Below are positions 43,084 through 51,948 of a DNA stretch of 64,000 bases, piece by piece. Each line of letters opens with the position of its first letter. Position 1 is the first letter of the stretch. Origin of the DNA: Leuconostoc mesenteroides subsp. mesenteroides ATCC 8293 (lineage in GTDB: Bacteria; Bacillota; Bacilli; Lactobacillales; Lactobacillaceae); assembly GCF_000014445.1 (NCBI RefSeq), contig NC_008531.1:403001-467000 (forward strand). Reading direction: 5' to 3'. The position numbers were made by a program, and so were the translations under genes. The notes beneath the pieces are model-generated. The model was not told the DNA's origin. It made no database searches and saw only the letters and a program-made list of their open reading frames with translations.

Positions 43084-43714
43084 TCCGAGCATATTAGTAA
43101 ATTATTTTGTATTAGGAACTCAGGACACCAATGGAGAGAGACATTTTTTTGAAGTCTTAGAGGAAGCACTGCAATCGAAAATCAGTGTGTTTCAATATCG
43201 AGAAAAAGGGCAACTGGCTTTAAGTGGATCAGAGAAATTACGAGTAGCCAAAAAAGTCCGGCAACTAACAGCTGACTACCATGTACCATTGATTATTGAT
43301 GATGACATTCAACTAGCACATGAAATTGATGCAGAGGGTGTTCATTTTGGGCAAAAAGATGGCGATATTATCAATAATATTCAATTAGCTGGGAATCTAG
43401 CTGTTGGGGTATCGGTGTCTAATGACAGCCAATATAAAAGAATAGAGAATATTAAAGGGATTGATTATATCGGAATTGGTCCTGTTTTTGCGACGGTAAG
43501 CAAAGCTGATGCAAATCCAGAGATTGGGGTTGAAGGTTTAAAATATTTGACAAGCAAAAGTAAATGGCCAAGTGTGGCAATCGGTGGAATATCGGAAATA
43601 AATTTGTCATCAGTTTTATCTACGGGTGTTAACGGTGCTGCTGTAATCAGTATGATTAGTCAAAGTGCAAATATAAGCGCTACCTTAAAATATTGGCGTT
43701 CATTACATTTATAA
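43076..43714 (+). CDS. thiE: Thiamine phosphate synthase
   Basis: Joins HMP-PP and THZ-P to thiamine phosphate. TIM-barrel enzyme of 212 residues with QYREKG near the N terminus, IIDDDIQLAHEIDAEGVHFGQKD, and the phosphate-binding VAIGGI and NGAAVIS motifs. Last gene of the riboswitch-controlled operon. The final product still needs ThiN or ThiL for TPP, not seen here. Confidence 0.95.
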   Translation: MFDPSILVNYFVLGTQDTNGERHFFEVLEEALQSKISVFQYREKGQLALSGSEKLRVAKKVRQLTADYHVPLIIDDDIQLAHEIDAEGVHFGQKDGDIINNIQLAGNLAVGVSVSNDSQYKRIENIKGIDYIGIGPVFATVSKADANPEIGVEGLKYLTSKSKWPSVAIGGISEINLSSVLSTGVNGAAVISMISQSANISATLKYWRSLHL

Positions 43715-43833
43715 ATAATGTGTTTTGCTGAAAATATCACAAACAAAATATACTTTGCGAATGAATAATGGTGTTATAGTAGGGGTGTTTAGAACAGAAA
43801 TGTAATTTGTTAATTGAAGAAAGGTCGAATAAA

Positions 43834-45240
43834 ATGAGCTATCAAACAATTAATCCCTTTAACGACGAAGTTATTCAAACATTTGACAATCATGATGACG
43901 CTTATGTTGAGAAGGCCATTGCCGAAGGTCATGCACTGTATAAAAAGTGGCGCAATGACCCGGCTAGTAGTCGCGCAGAGATATTAAACAAAATTGCTGA
44001 CTTGATGGAAGAAGATGCTGATCATTTAGCTAAGGTACTTACTATTGAAATGGGTAAGCGATTTGTCGAGGCTCAAGGTGAAGTAGCATTAAGTGTTTCA
44101 ATTGCTCGTTACTACGCCAAAAATGGTGCAGATTTTCTTAAGCCAGAACCAATCAAATCCTCGATGGGGGATGCGCAAGTAATTTCGCGCCCCACTGGGG
44201 TATTGATGATGGTTGAACCATGGAATTTTCCTTACTATCAAATTATTCGTGTATTTGCACCAAATTATATAGCTGGAAACCCAATGCTTTTGAAGCACGC
44301 AAGCAATACGCCAATGGCTGCATCAGAATTTGAAAAAATTGTTGAACGGGCTGGTGCACCTACTGGTGCGTTTGCTAATTTATTCATTGATTACGATCAA
44401 GTGAATAAAATTATTGCTGACGATCGTGTACAGGGAGTGGCGTTAACTGGTTCAGAACGTGCTGGACAATTAATTGCTGCCGAAGCTGGTAAAAATATGA
44501 AACAAAGTTCGCTTGAACTTGGTGGAAGTGATCCATTCATTGTTCTGGAGGATGCCGATTTATCTGAGATTAAAAAGATTATCGGGGGTGCTCGTCTATA
44601 CAATGCAGGACAGGTATGTACTTCGTCTAAACGGTTTATTGTAACCGAAAAAAATTATGATGCGGTACTTACAATGTTAAAAGATGCCTTTGCTGAAGCA
44701 AAACTAGGCGACCCATTGTTGGAAGATACGACATTAGCACCATTAAGTACCAGCAAGGCTAAGAAAAACTTGACCAAACAAGTGAAAGCGGCAGTTGATG
44801 CCGGTGCTACTCTTGAATATGGTAGTGTTGTCCAAGATAAACCAGCTGCACTGTTTGATCCCGTTATTTTAACTGGTATTACAAAAGACAACCCAGCTTA
44901 TTATCAAGAGTTCTTCGGTCCAGTTGGACAAGTCTACAAAGTGAAAGATGAAGAAGAGGCAATTACACTAGCTAATGATTCTAATTATGGCTTATCGGGC
45001 GTGGTATTTGGTGGTTCACCTGAGCATGCGACGGAAGTTGCTTCTCGTATTGAGACGGGAGCGGTTTATGTGAATAGTTTTGGTGGAACATTACCTGAGT
45101 TACCATTTGGTGGTGTTAAAAATTCTGGCTATGGACGTGAGCTAGGACGCTTTGGTATCGAAACCTTTGTGAACAAGGAACTTATTGTTACTAAAAAGGA
45201 ACCAATTGATTTAGATAATGCTTTTGGTGGATTTGTTTAA
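43834..45240 (+). CDS. gabD: NAD(P)-dependent aldehyde dehydrogenase (succinate-semialdehyde dehydrogenase-like)
   Basis: 468-residue class 3-type aldehyde dehydrogenase. Catalytic Cys in GQVCTSSKRF, general base Glu in LELGGSDPF, oxyanion Asn in EPWNFPYYQ. Closest in features to succinate-semialdehyde dehydrogenases of lactic acid bacteria; with no GABA genes nearby, the true aldehyde is unknown. ATG 43834 with the SD AAGAAAGG; a TTG at 43807 is less likely. A TATAGT at 43775-43780 may be its -10 but I see no matching -35. Single gene with a stable terminator. Confidence 0.87.
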   Translation: MSYQTINPFNDEVIQTFDNHDDAYVEKAIAEGHALYKKWRNDPASSRAEILNKIADLMEEDADHLAKVLTIEMGKRFVEAQGEVALSVSIARYYAKNGADFLKPEPIKSSMGDAQVISRPTGVLMMVEPWNFPYYQIIRVFAPNYIAGNPMLLKHASNTPMAASEFEKIVERAGAPTGAFANLFIDYDQVNKIIADDRVQGVALTGSERAGQLIAAEAGKNMKQSSLELGGSDPFIVLEDADLSEIKKIIGGARLYNAGQVCTSSKRFIVTEKNYDAVLTMLKDAFAEAKLGDPLLEDTTLAPLSTSKAKKNLTKQVKAAVDAGATLEYGSVVQDKPAALFDPVILTGITKDNPAYYQEFFGPVGQVYKVKDEEEAITLANDSNYGLSGVVFGGSPEHATEVASRIETGAVYVNSFGGTLPELPFGGVKNSGYGRELGRFGIETFVNKELIVTKKEPIDLDNAFGGFV

Positions 45241-45270
45241 AAATTACTGAATGCTGGTTATCATTGGTTA

Positions 45271-45311
45271 AACGATTAGATCTCGAATAATGCTGAGATT
45301 TAATCGTTTTT
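45271..45311 (+). terminator. Terminator after the aldehyde dehydrogenase
   Basis: AACGATTAGATCTC / GAGATTTAATCGTT 14-base stem with one G-T pair, then TTTTT. Confidence 0.9.
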
Positions 45312-45351
45312 CGTTACTTCAAATTGAAGAGTTGGTTGGAAAGGATAAATA

Positions 45352-46092
45352 ATGACCAGTATGCAAAGAAGTTTTACATGTTTTGTGGATGGTGAAGAAA
45401 AGAATGTTGTCGATGGTGTCTTACTGGCAGAACTAGATATTGAATTACAACAAAAGATAAAGCATGATTTTCCTGACAGCATGTTGGCAGATTTTATTTG
45501 CTTTGATCATTTGCTTCAATACCGTTTAGAAAAAATCGATAAAATGATATTGGAGAAGCATAGAACAAACAAACATATTAATAACAAACTGACGCACATA
45601 TTGACAGATAAAAGTTTTAAAGTTGTCAATGTGAATAAGCATCAAAGAGAATCCTATACATTTGGCCAAAAAATAGCAGATAATGTCGCACATTTTGGCG
45701 GTAGTTGGGGATTTATTATCGTGTCCATTTGTGCAATGATTATGTGGATCATCACCAATGTTTTTCAATTGTTCAACATGCATTTTGATCCCTACCCTTT
45801 TATATTATTAAACTTATTTTTGAGTATGGTGGCCGCATTACAAGCGCCGTTAATACTAATGAGTCAGAATCGATCATCTGATTATGACAGATTGCACGCG
45901 GATAATGATTACCATGTGAATTTAAAGACCGAGGAAGAGATGAGGGTACTGCATGCTAAAATTGACCGTATTATTCAAAAAGATAACCCCGATTTATTTG
46001 AAATTCAAAAAATGCAGACCAAAATGCTTGGAGAATTACAAAAACAGGTCAATGAGTTACATAGTCACCAAAAAATTAAAAATGTTGACTAA
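45352..46092 (+). CDS. DUF1003 membrane protein
   Basis: 246 residues: N-terminal soluble part (1-110), the DUF1003 core with FGGSWGFIIVSICAMIMWI and FDPYPFILLNLFLSMVAALQAPLILMSQNR forming two membrane helices, and a C-terminal soluble tail with coiled-coil character (MRVLHAKIDRI...LGELQKQVNELHS). Function unknown; the family is widespread. SD AAAGGA about 8 bases before ATG 45352. It stands alone between two terminators. Confidence 0.83.
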   Translation: MTSMQRSFTCFVDGEEKNVVDGVLLAELDIELQQKIKHDFPDSMLADFICFDHLLQYRLEKIDKMILEKHRTNKHINNKLTHILTDKSFKVVNVNKHQRESYTFGQKIADNVAHFGGSWGFIIVSICAMIMWIITNVFQLFNMHFDPYPFILLNLFLSMVAALQAPLILMSQNRSSDYDRLHADNDYHVNLKTEEEMRVLHAKIDRIIQKDNPDLFEIQKMQTKMLGELQKQVNELHSHQKIKNVD

Positions 46093-46094
46093 TA

Positions 46095-46128
46095 AAAAGG
46101 CCTAGGTGTGATACACTTTAGGCCTTTT
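46095..46128. terminator. Terminator shared by DUF1003 gene and converging pepF homologue
   Basis: AAAAGGCCTA / TAGGCCTTTT with inner GTGT / ACAC; A and T runs on both sides. Confidence 0.9.
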
Positions 46129-46141
46129 GTTCTGTCTATTT

Positions 46142-47953
46142 TTATTTTATAAATTGCTCAGAAAGTGACAAGAATTCGTCAATATCTTTTTTAACCAAAT
46201 CGGCACCAGTCTGCCAAAATTCCGGCTTCGTTAGATCAACACCAAGATGCTTTTTTGCTAATTCTTCTGAAGTCATATTAGCAGTGTCACGTAGCAAGGC
46301 AATATATTTTTCTTCAAAATTGTCACCATCTTTTTGTGCTTGCGCGTAAATGCTTGATGAAAATAAATAACCAAATGTATAAGGGAAATTATAAAATGGC
46401 ACAGAATCAATGAAAAAGTGCAGTTTTGATGACCAGAAGTGGGGATGACGGACATCTAAAATACCATCAAAAGCTTCTTTTTGCGCGTTATCCATTAGTT
46501 GATTGAGACGCTGTGGTGTCACTAGGCCATGCTTACGTTCTGTGTAAAACGAATCTTCAAATAAGAAGCGGGCATGTATGTTTAAAAACATAGCAATAGG
46601 ATTAGTCATTTTTGCATCTAATAATACAATTTTCTCGGCATCTGTTTTTGCTTCTTTTACGTTAGCGTCATTAACAATCAATTCGGCAAAAGTTGAGGCT
46701 GTTTCGGCAACGTTCATAGCATAGGCATCACGCCAAAATGGTAAGTCAGTTAGCTGCGCAGAGTGGAATGCGTGACCCAGTTCGTGCGCAATTGTCGCAG
46801 CATCATTTACTGAACCTGTGTAGGTTAGAAATATTCGAGACTCGTGTAAATCTGGGACAGATTCCATATAACCACCTGGTTGTTTACCAGGACGGTTCTC
46901 TGATTCAATCCAATTATTCTCAAAAGCCTTTTGAGCAAACGTTGCCATCTTAGGTGAAAACTTACCAAATTGTTCGATAATAAATTTAGCAGCGTCATCA
47001 TAAGAAACATCTGATGGTTTGTAGTCACCGATGTTGGTTAGTGGCGCGACTTGATCTTGCCAACCGATGGATTTCAAACCGAGTAATTGCTTTTTACGTT
47101 CAAAATATGGTTTAAACATACTCTTGTTAGCATCTACAACTTGCCACATAGCATCCAAAGTTCCGCGAGACATACGGTTGAGCTCCAGTGGCTGTTCTAA
47201 GTGTGATTGACGACCATGAGCTTCTTGATTGGTTAGACGAAATCCAGCCAAATGATTTAATGTATCACTTGTTAAATTTTCAGCTTTTGCCCACATTTTT
47301 TCATAGTTTGTCATGAGGTTAGCCCGCACCTCATTATCGGGTTCACCATCTAACATGTTCAAAGCTTGTCCAGCGGAAATTTGACGAGTTTTATTGTTTT
47401 CATCGGTATAGCTCATCGATAATGAAGCAGATATTGTGTCATAATGCTGGGACCAAGCTTGCTGTCCGTCAAGATCAAATTTGTTAATTAACGTTTCTGT
47501 TTTATCGTCCAACAATCGTTTAGCATCAGTACGCAACTCTGTTAAGTAAAAAGCAATTGGTGCAAGACGGCTAGTAGTGATAGCTTTTTCAAATGTTTCA
47601 TCATCTAATTTTGAAAGTAGTTTTTGAAAAGCATTTAAAGGAGATGAGAAAGATACCCATAAGTTTCCCAATTTATTAAAATGAGGCGCATAAACACTGT
47701 TACCATAATCTACAGACGACCAACCATTAACAAAAATATTGGCAGTACCAATTCCAGCACCAATATTTTGTGCTAAATCAGCTAAATCAGCCAACACCGT
47801 GAAATATTTGTCTTGTGCGAGGCTGTAATCGGCTATCATATCAGTAAAATCATTGATTTGCTTTGCGATAAGTTCATATTTTTGAGTGAGTTGTGGTGAA
47901 GTTATACCACCCGGGAATATATTTTCTAAATTCCATTTTTGTGAGTAGGTCAC
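46142..47953 (-). CDS. Oligoendopeptidase F-like M3 peptidase (second copy)
   Basis: 603-residue zinc metallopeptidase with HELGH at 390-394 and the third ligand Glu in NVAETASTF. The length is that of complete PepF. The segment around the motif (TIAHELGHAFHSAQL) and the C-terminal half differ strongly from the truncated PepF at the left edge, so these are separate subfamilies rather than a recent duplication. Start is GTG (47951-47953) with minus-strand AGGT seven to ten bases upstream; the next in-frame ATG is far inside. Cytosolic peptide degradation. Divergent from a hydrolase gene. Confidence 0.93.
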   Translation of the reverse strand: MTYSQKWNLENIFPGGITSPQLTQKYELIAKQINDFTDMIADYSLAQDKYFTVLADLADLAQNIGAGIGTANIFVNGWSSVDYGNSVYAPHFNKLGNLWVSFSSPLNAFQKLLSKLDDETFEKAITTSRLAPIAFYLTELRTDAKRLLDDKTETLINKFDLDGQQAWSQHYDTISASLSMSYTDENNKTRQISAGQALNMLDGEPDNEVRANLMTNYEKMWAKAENLTSDTLNHLAGFRLTNQEAHGRQSHLEQPLELNRMSRGTLDAMWQVVDANKSMFKPYFERKKQLLGLKSIGWQDQVAPLTNIGDYKPSDVSYDDAAKFIIEQFGKFSPKMATFAQKAFENNWIESENRPGKQPGGYMESVPDLHESRIFLTYTGSVNDAATIAHELGHAFHSAQLTDLPFWRDAYAMNVAETASTFAELIVNDANVKEAKTDAEKIVLLDAKMTNPIAMFLNIHARFLFEDSFYTERKHGLVTPQRLNQLMDNAQKEAFDGILDVRHPHFWSSKLHFFIDSVPFYNFPYTFGYLFSSSIYAQAQKDGDNFEEKYIALLRDTANMTSEELAKKHLGVDLTKPEFWQTGADLVKKDIDEFLSLSEQFIK

Positions 47954-48110
47954 GTTAATATACCTCGCTTTCTTTATAATTTATGATACCATTCTTAATG
48001 AAATTCTAGGGATAATAATTTATTAAACTTCAATTTTAATCATAATTTGTTTGCTCCATGACCAAAATTAGCGTACAATTTTATGGATTGATTATAAGGA
48101 AAAGTGATTT

Positions 48111-49040
48111 ATGAAAAGAAAGTATAAGTGGTTAATTGGTTGTTTGGTTTTTATTGCTATTTTATTGTTATCAGCTGGTATGTATTTTTTTCATGTTGCT
48201 GAGGTCCGCGATGTAGCAGCAGATAAGCCAGACAAATTACGTGCAAAAACAAATTCACTTTATCACTACGAACATGATTTTTTGTCTCGTGAAAAGCAAA
48301 CATGGACACAAAAAACATCTGATAATTTGAAACTAATTGCTTGGTACGTACCTGCTGAGAAAAAAACAGGTAAAACAGCTATTCTGGCTCACGGCTGGCA
48401 CAACAATAAAACGACGATGGCCATATATGGTGAGCTATTCCATGAGTTGGGCTACAACGTATTAATTCCAGATAATCGTGCACACGGTGATTCACAGGGT
48501 GAAATGATTGGCTACGGTTGGTTAGATCGGCGAGACTATATCGGTTGGTTGAATCAAATTTTAGAAAATAATGGTCAAAAATCAGATATTGTCATGTATG
48601 GTATGAGCATGGGTGCTGCTACTGTGTTGTCAACTTCTGGTGAAAATGATTTACCGAATCAGGTGAAAGCAATTATTGCTGATTCGTCCTACACAAGTGT
48701 TATAGAAGAGATTAAACATGAAGCAGGAGATATGTATGGCTTACCATGGTTTCCACTTGTTAATGTGGTTTCGGGTATCTCGAAGGTACGGGCCGGATAC
48801 TCATATGAGGAAGCTAGTCCTTTGAGACAAGTTGAAAAAAACACGCGGCCAACCTTTTTCATTCAAGGTGGGGCCGACACTTTTGTGCCAACCAAAATGG
48901 TTTACCCGCTGTACAATGCTTCTAGAGGACCAAAGCAGTTATGGATTACCAAGGGCTCAAAACATGTTCAAAGTTTTCATGACTACCCAGTCGCTTATAG
49001 AAGTAAAATAAAAGCATTTTTGGAAAAATATGATAAATAA
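48111..49040 (+). CDS. Membrane-anchored alpha/beta hydrolase
   Basis: 309 residues with an N-terminal membrane anchor (about 7-27) and an extracytoplasmic alpha/beta-hydrolase fold of the BAAT/YqkD type. Nucleophile elbow GMSMG at 164-168 (Ser166), acid Asp in GGADTFVP (about 259), His in KGSKHVQS near the C terminus; HGWHNNK carries the oxyanion-hole segment. Substrate unknown, possibly an esterase or acyltransferase of the cell surface. SD AAGGA. Single gene closed by a strong terminator. Confidence 0.85.
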   Translation: MKRKYKWLIGCLVFIAILLLSAGMYFFHVAEVRDVAADKPDKLRAKTNSLYHYEHDFLSREKQTWTQKTSDNLKLIAWYVPAEKKTGKTAILAHGWHNNKTTMAIYGELFHELGYNVLIPDNRAHGDSQGEMIGYGWLDRRDYIGWLNQILENNGQKSDIVMYGMSMGAATVLSTSGENDLPNQVKAIIADSSYTSVIEEIKHEAGDMYGLPWFPLVNVVSGISKVRAGYSYEEASPLRQVEKNTRPTFFIQGGADTFVPTKMVYPLYNASRGPKQLWITKGSKHVQSFHDYPVAYRSKIKAFLEKYDK

Positions 49041-49074
49041 AAGGATCAACTCATTAATGAGTTGATCCTTTTTT
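49039..49074. terminator. Bidirectional terminator between hydrolase and perR-like gene
   Basis: AAGGATCAACTCAT / ATGAGTTGATCCTT perfect repeat with TA loop, flanked by A and T runs. Confidence 0.92.
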
Positions 49075-49098
49075 GGAACAAAGTTAATATCAGAAACA

Positions 49099-49503
49099 CT
49101 ACGAATCTTCTGGATTAACCCCAAAGATCTCAATATGATATCCTGTAATATTTAAACCGCTAGCTTTACGTGCTGCGTCAAACAAAGGAGCCATATCGAA
49201 ATTATCTGCATCAATAATCTCACTAGTTTGTTGATTGATGATGTGATAATGTGGCTCACCATAATAATCAAAGTGGCGCTTGCCATCATCATGAATGTCT
49301 ATAGCGATGATTAATCCAGTTTCAATTAATTTATCAAGCGTGTTATAAACTGTTGCCAAACTAATATTATTTAAATCTTCGTGAATCATTTCTGCTGTGG
49401 GGTGGGTTTTATTTGTAGCGAGATATTCTAAAACGGCCATTCGTTGATACGTAGCTTTTAAACCGTGTTCTTGCAATATTGTACGCAATTTTTGATCAGT
49501 CAT
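49099..49503 (-). CDS. perR: Fur-family metalloregulator, PerR-like, without structural zinc cysteines
   Basis: 134-residue Fur-superfamily repressor: winged helix (GLKATYQRMAVLEYL, SLATVYNTLDKLIETGL) and a C-terminal dimer domain. The regulatory metal site is complete: H34 (in THPTAE), D79 (in RHFDYYG), H85 and H87 (HYH) and D98. Asp at the last position is the PerR pattern (Fur has Glu). The protein contains no Cys, so the usual structural CxxC...CxxC zinc site is absent. SD GGAGG upstream. A PerR-box-like palindrome overlaps its own -35 and another lies at the divergent transporter promoter, so it is probably autoregulated. Confidence 0.88.
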   Translation of the reverse strand: MTDQKLRTILQEHGLKATYQRMAVLEYLATNKTHPTAEMIHEDLNNISLATVYNTLDKLIETGLIIAIDIHDDGKRHFDYYGEPHYHIINQQTSEIIDADNFDMAPLFDAARKASGLNITGYHIEIFGVNPEDS

Positions 49504-49526
49504 AAGAATCCTCCATATTTATTACT

Positions 49527-49556
49527 ATTATATCATGATATGTAGAATTGTTCCAA
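49527..49556 (-). promoter_or_regulatory. perR-like promoter with overlapping box
   Basis: Minus strand TTGGAA (49556-49551), 18-base spacer, perfect TATAAT (49532-49527). The plus-strand sequence GTAGAATTGTTCCAA at 49542-49556 is a degenerate match to the PerR box and covers the -35. Confidence 0.6.
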
Positions 49557-49561
49557 ATAAC

Positions 49562-49590
49562 TTGATTTATGAAACTAGATGAGTTAGAAT
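49562..49590 (+). promoter_or_regulatory. Promoter of the VIT1-family pair
   Basis: TTGATT (49562-49567), 17-base spacer, TAGAAT (49585-49590). Confidence 0.7.
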
Positions 49591-49595
49591 GTTCA

Positions 49596-49610
49596 TTAGA
49601 ATAGTTCTAA
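49596..49610 (+). promoter_or_regulatory. PerR/Fur-type box at the transporter transcription start
   Basis: TTAGAATAGTTCTAA, near-perfect 7-1-7 palindrome matching the PerR box TTAGAATNATTNTAA except one base. It spans the expected +1 (about 49597) and precedes the SD AAGGGG. Confidence 0.78.
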
Positions 49611-49625
49611 CAACAAGGGGAAGTT

Positions 49626-50312
49626 ATGTCTGAAAAATCTGAAAAAACAAGCTTTATGCAGCGAAATAATATTATTCGTGCAGCAGTTATGGGTGCCAAT
49701 GATGGTATTTTATCAGTATCTGGTATCGTTTTAGGTGTTGCAGGTGCTACTAGTCACACAGATACAATCTTACTAGCGGGGTTTGCTGGTATGTTAGCTG
49801 GAACTGTGTCGATGGCAATGGGGGAATATGTTTCGGTCAATTCTCAACATGATGCACAAGAAAAAGTGCGTCAAATTCAAACTCGGGCTGTTGCAAATGA
49901 TTACGATGGCGAATTTGAATTTGTACAAAAAAAATATGAAGAGACAGGTATATCATCAACGTTAGCTCAACAAGCTACGCAGGAGATGATGTCAAAAGAT
50001 CCCTTGGTCACATCTGTCCGCGAACGCTATGGATTTTCTTTAAACCAAGAATTAAGTGCTGGCCACGCTGCTTTGGCGTCATTAGTTAGTTTTCCCATAG
50101 GATCAATATTACCAATGGTTGCTATTTCTATAGCGCCTCAGGGAACGCGAGAAATTGCCACATTTATTGCTGTTATTGTAGCATTAGCCATTACAGGATA
50201 TGCAGCAGCTCAAGTAAATGGTGCAAACAAAAAGCATTCCGTAATTCGTAATGTCATTGCCGGTATCTTTACAATGATTGTGACGTTCTTAATCGGTAGT
50301 TTGTTTAGATAA
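49626..50312 (+). CDS. VIT1/CCC1-family metal transporter (first of a pair)
   Basis: 228-residue membrane protein of the VIT/CCC1 family (iron or manganese transport, often efflux). Signature at the N terminus: GANDGILSVSGIVLGVAGA in helix 1 and GTVSMAMGEYVSVNSQHDA after helix 2, a charged helical metal-binding loop (about 75-130), and three C-terminal helices. Tandem with a paralogue 14 bases downstream. A PerR/Fur-type box at the promoter suggests repression by the adjacent regulator and hence induction by metal state or peroxide. Confidence 0.9.
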   Translation: MSEKSEKTSFMQRNNIIRAAVMGANDGILSVSGIVLGVAGATSHTDTILLAGFAGMLAGTVSMAMGEYVSVNSQHDAQEKVRQIQTRAVANDYDGEFEFVQKKYEETGISSTLAQQATQEMMSKDPLVTSVRERYGFSLNQELSAGHAALASLVSFPIGSILPMVAISIAPQGTREIATFIAVIVALAITGYAAAQVNGANKKHSVIRNVIAGIFTMIVTFLIGSLFR

Positions 50313-50326
50313 AAAAGGGGACTGAA

Positions 50327-51010
50327 ATGGAAAAAGTAAAAAAACACGAAACCATGGATGAACGATTAAATGCCATTCGAGCAGGGGTTCTCGGATCTAA
50401 TGATGGCATACTGACGGTTGTTGGGGTTTTGTTTTCAGTAGCAGCAGCAACGACAAATCAATTTGCAATTTTTATTGCTGGGCTAGCTGACTTAGTGTCA
50501 TGTGCTTTATCAATGGCTTCTGGAGAATACGCCTCTGTCAGTTCACAGTCAGATAGCGAAAAGGTGGCCGTTGAAACTGAAAAAGAATTGTTAAAAACTG
50601 ATATGCCAGGGCAACACCGTTGTGTACGAGACTTTTACATGGAACGTGGTGTGTCTGAAAAAACAGCAAGTGCAATAGCTGATGAGCTGTTGCAGAAAAA
50701 GCCTTTAGAAACAGTATTAAGTGTTAAGTATGATATTACACTAGGACACTATATGAGTCCATGGTCAGCCGCTTGGTCATCATTGTTTTCTGCAGCTTTA
50801 GGTGGTGCCTTTCCATTGTTGACGTTGTTAATTGTGTCAGGAAAGTATCAATTCGTTGCCACAATTGCAGCAACTGTAGTAGCAGTTGCACTTACTGGAT
50901 TTCTTAGTGCGAAAATTTCTAACGGCTTAGTTAAGCGTGCAGTGATTCGTAATATTATCATTGGTCTTATTACGATTGCAATCCACTTTGGCATAGGAAA
51001 AATATTCTAA
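50327..51010 (+). CDS. VIT1/CCC1-family metal transporter (second of a pair)
   Basis: 227-residue paralogue of the preceding gene with the same layout: GSNDGILTVVGVLFSVAAA, SCALSMASGEYASVSSQSD, a central acidic helix-rich loop, and three C-terminal helices. Sequence similarity is clear but moderate outside the motifs, so this is not a recent duplication; the two could form a heterodimer, since VIT1 acts as a dimer. SD AAGGGG lies between the genes and they share the PerR-box promoter. Confidence 0.89.
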   Translation: MEKVKKHETMDERLNAIRAGVLGSNDGILTVVGVLFSVAAATTNQFAIFIAGLADLVSCALSMASGEYASVSSQSDSEKVAVETEKELLKTDMPGQHRCVRDFYMERGVSEKTASAIADELLQKKPLETVLSVKYDITLGHYMSPWSAAWSSLFSAALGGAFPLLTLLIVSGKYQFVATIAATVVAVALTGFLSAKISNGLVKRAVIRNIIIGLITIAIHFGIGKIF

Positions 51011-51072
51011 CTAGTATATGTTAACAATATCTGTTATATTTTTAATTAATGTTGCTGAATACGGGCTATGTT

Positions 51073-51081
51073 TGAGATAAT
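51073..51081 (+). promoter_or_regulatory. Extended -10 in front of the BrkB-type gene
   Basis: TG-A-GATAAT (hexamer 51076-51081) with TTGCTG at 51052-51057 (18-base spacer). Expected +1 is the A of ATG 51088; no SD. Confidence 0.6.
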
Positions 51082-51087
51082 AGTATT

Positions 51088-51948
51088 ATGAATAAGAAAA
51101 TTATGCACAAATGGCGTGTTTTAGATGCACGATTAAAAATATCAACTTTAACTACTTTTTTTACACGCTCACAAATTGGTTATGTTGGACCGACATTTGC
51201 TTATTATGCACTTTTAACAGTCTTTCCTATATTGATGGGGGCAGCTTTAATTGTCTCTTTCACGAGCATCAGTACTGCTGATTTACTAGCAATGATGCGT
51301 AATGTATTACCAAAAAATATTGAGAATATTGTGATTCCAATTATGGAATCCGTTTTATCATCAAGAAGTACTTCGCTACTTTCTTTTTCCGTCCTGTTTA
51401 CGATTTGGTCGATTTCACGTGTGATTGCGGTCTTTCGTCAATCATTTAATGCCATTGCAGACGTTAAAGAACACATTAATAGTTTGTTCACACGAGCTTT
51501 TTCATTTATATGGTTGTTGTTTATTTTGACATTATTTGCTTTGTTAATGGTTGGTAGCAATGTTTTGACCATCGTCATTCAGCACTTGCCGTATTCAGAA
51601 TGGACTAACTTTTTACAACATCAAACGCGTTGGTTTATATGGTTGGGTATTTGGCTGGCTTTGGTCATGATGAATTTTTTTCTGCCGGCAAAAGACGCTC
51701 GAGCACCATTTCGTTTTGTTTTAGTTGGCAGTTTTCTTGAATTAGTGATGTTGAATCTCTTGAATAGAGGATTCACGTTTTACGCTCAATTTGCTTTGGG
51801 GAAATATGATTTTTATCAATCCGTGAGTTCTATGATTGCTATGCTGATTTGGTTAAACTTGATTGCTACAATTTTGGTATTAGGTTATGTAGTCATCAAA
51901 TGGTTATCGGTCATTAATTGGAGGAAAGAAGATGTTTCGAAACAGTGA
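51088..51948 (+). CDS. YihY/BrkB-family membrane protein
   Basis: 286-residue polytopic protein with six hydrophobic segments, including GPTFAYYALLTVFPILMGAAL and NFFLPAKDARAPFRFVLVGSFLELVMLN, characteristic of the YihY (formerly RNase BN) family. Function unknown; transport or envelope roles have been suggested. There is no SD before ATG 51088, and an extended -10 lies where the transcript would begin on this ATG, so it is predicted leaderless. It overlaps the DUF1054 gene by 17 bases. Confidence 0.85.
   Translation: MNKKIMHKWRVLDARLKISTLTTFFTRSQIGYVGPTFAYYALLTVFPILMGAALIVSFTSISTADLLAMMRNVLPKNIENIVIPIMESVLSSRSTSLLSFSVLFTIWSISRVIAVFRQSFNAIADVKEHINSLFTRAFSFIWLLFILTLFALLMVGSNVLTIVIQHLPYSEWTNFLQHQTRWFIWLGIWLALVMMNFFLPAKDARAPFRFVLVGSFLELVMLNLLNRGFTFYAQFALGKYDFYQSVSSMIAMLIWLNLIATILVLGYVVIKWLSVINWRKEDVSKQ

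Noticed and set aside
46142..47953. Recent duplication of the left-edge pepF
   Set aside because: Residues around the zinc motif and the C-terminal half differ too much; two separate M3 subfamilies are more likely.
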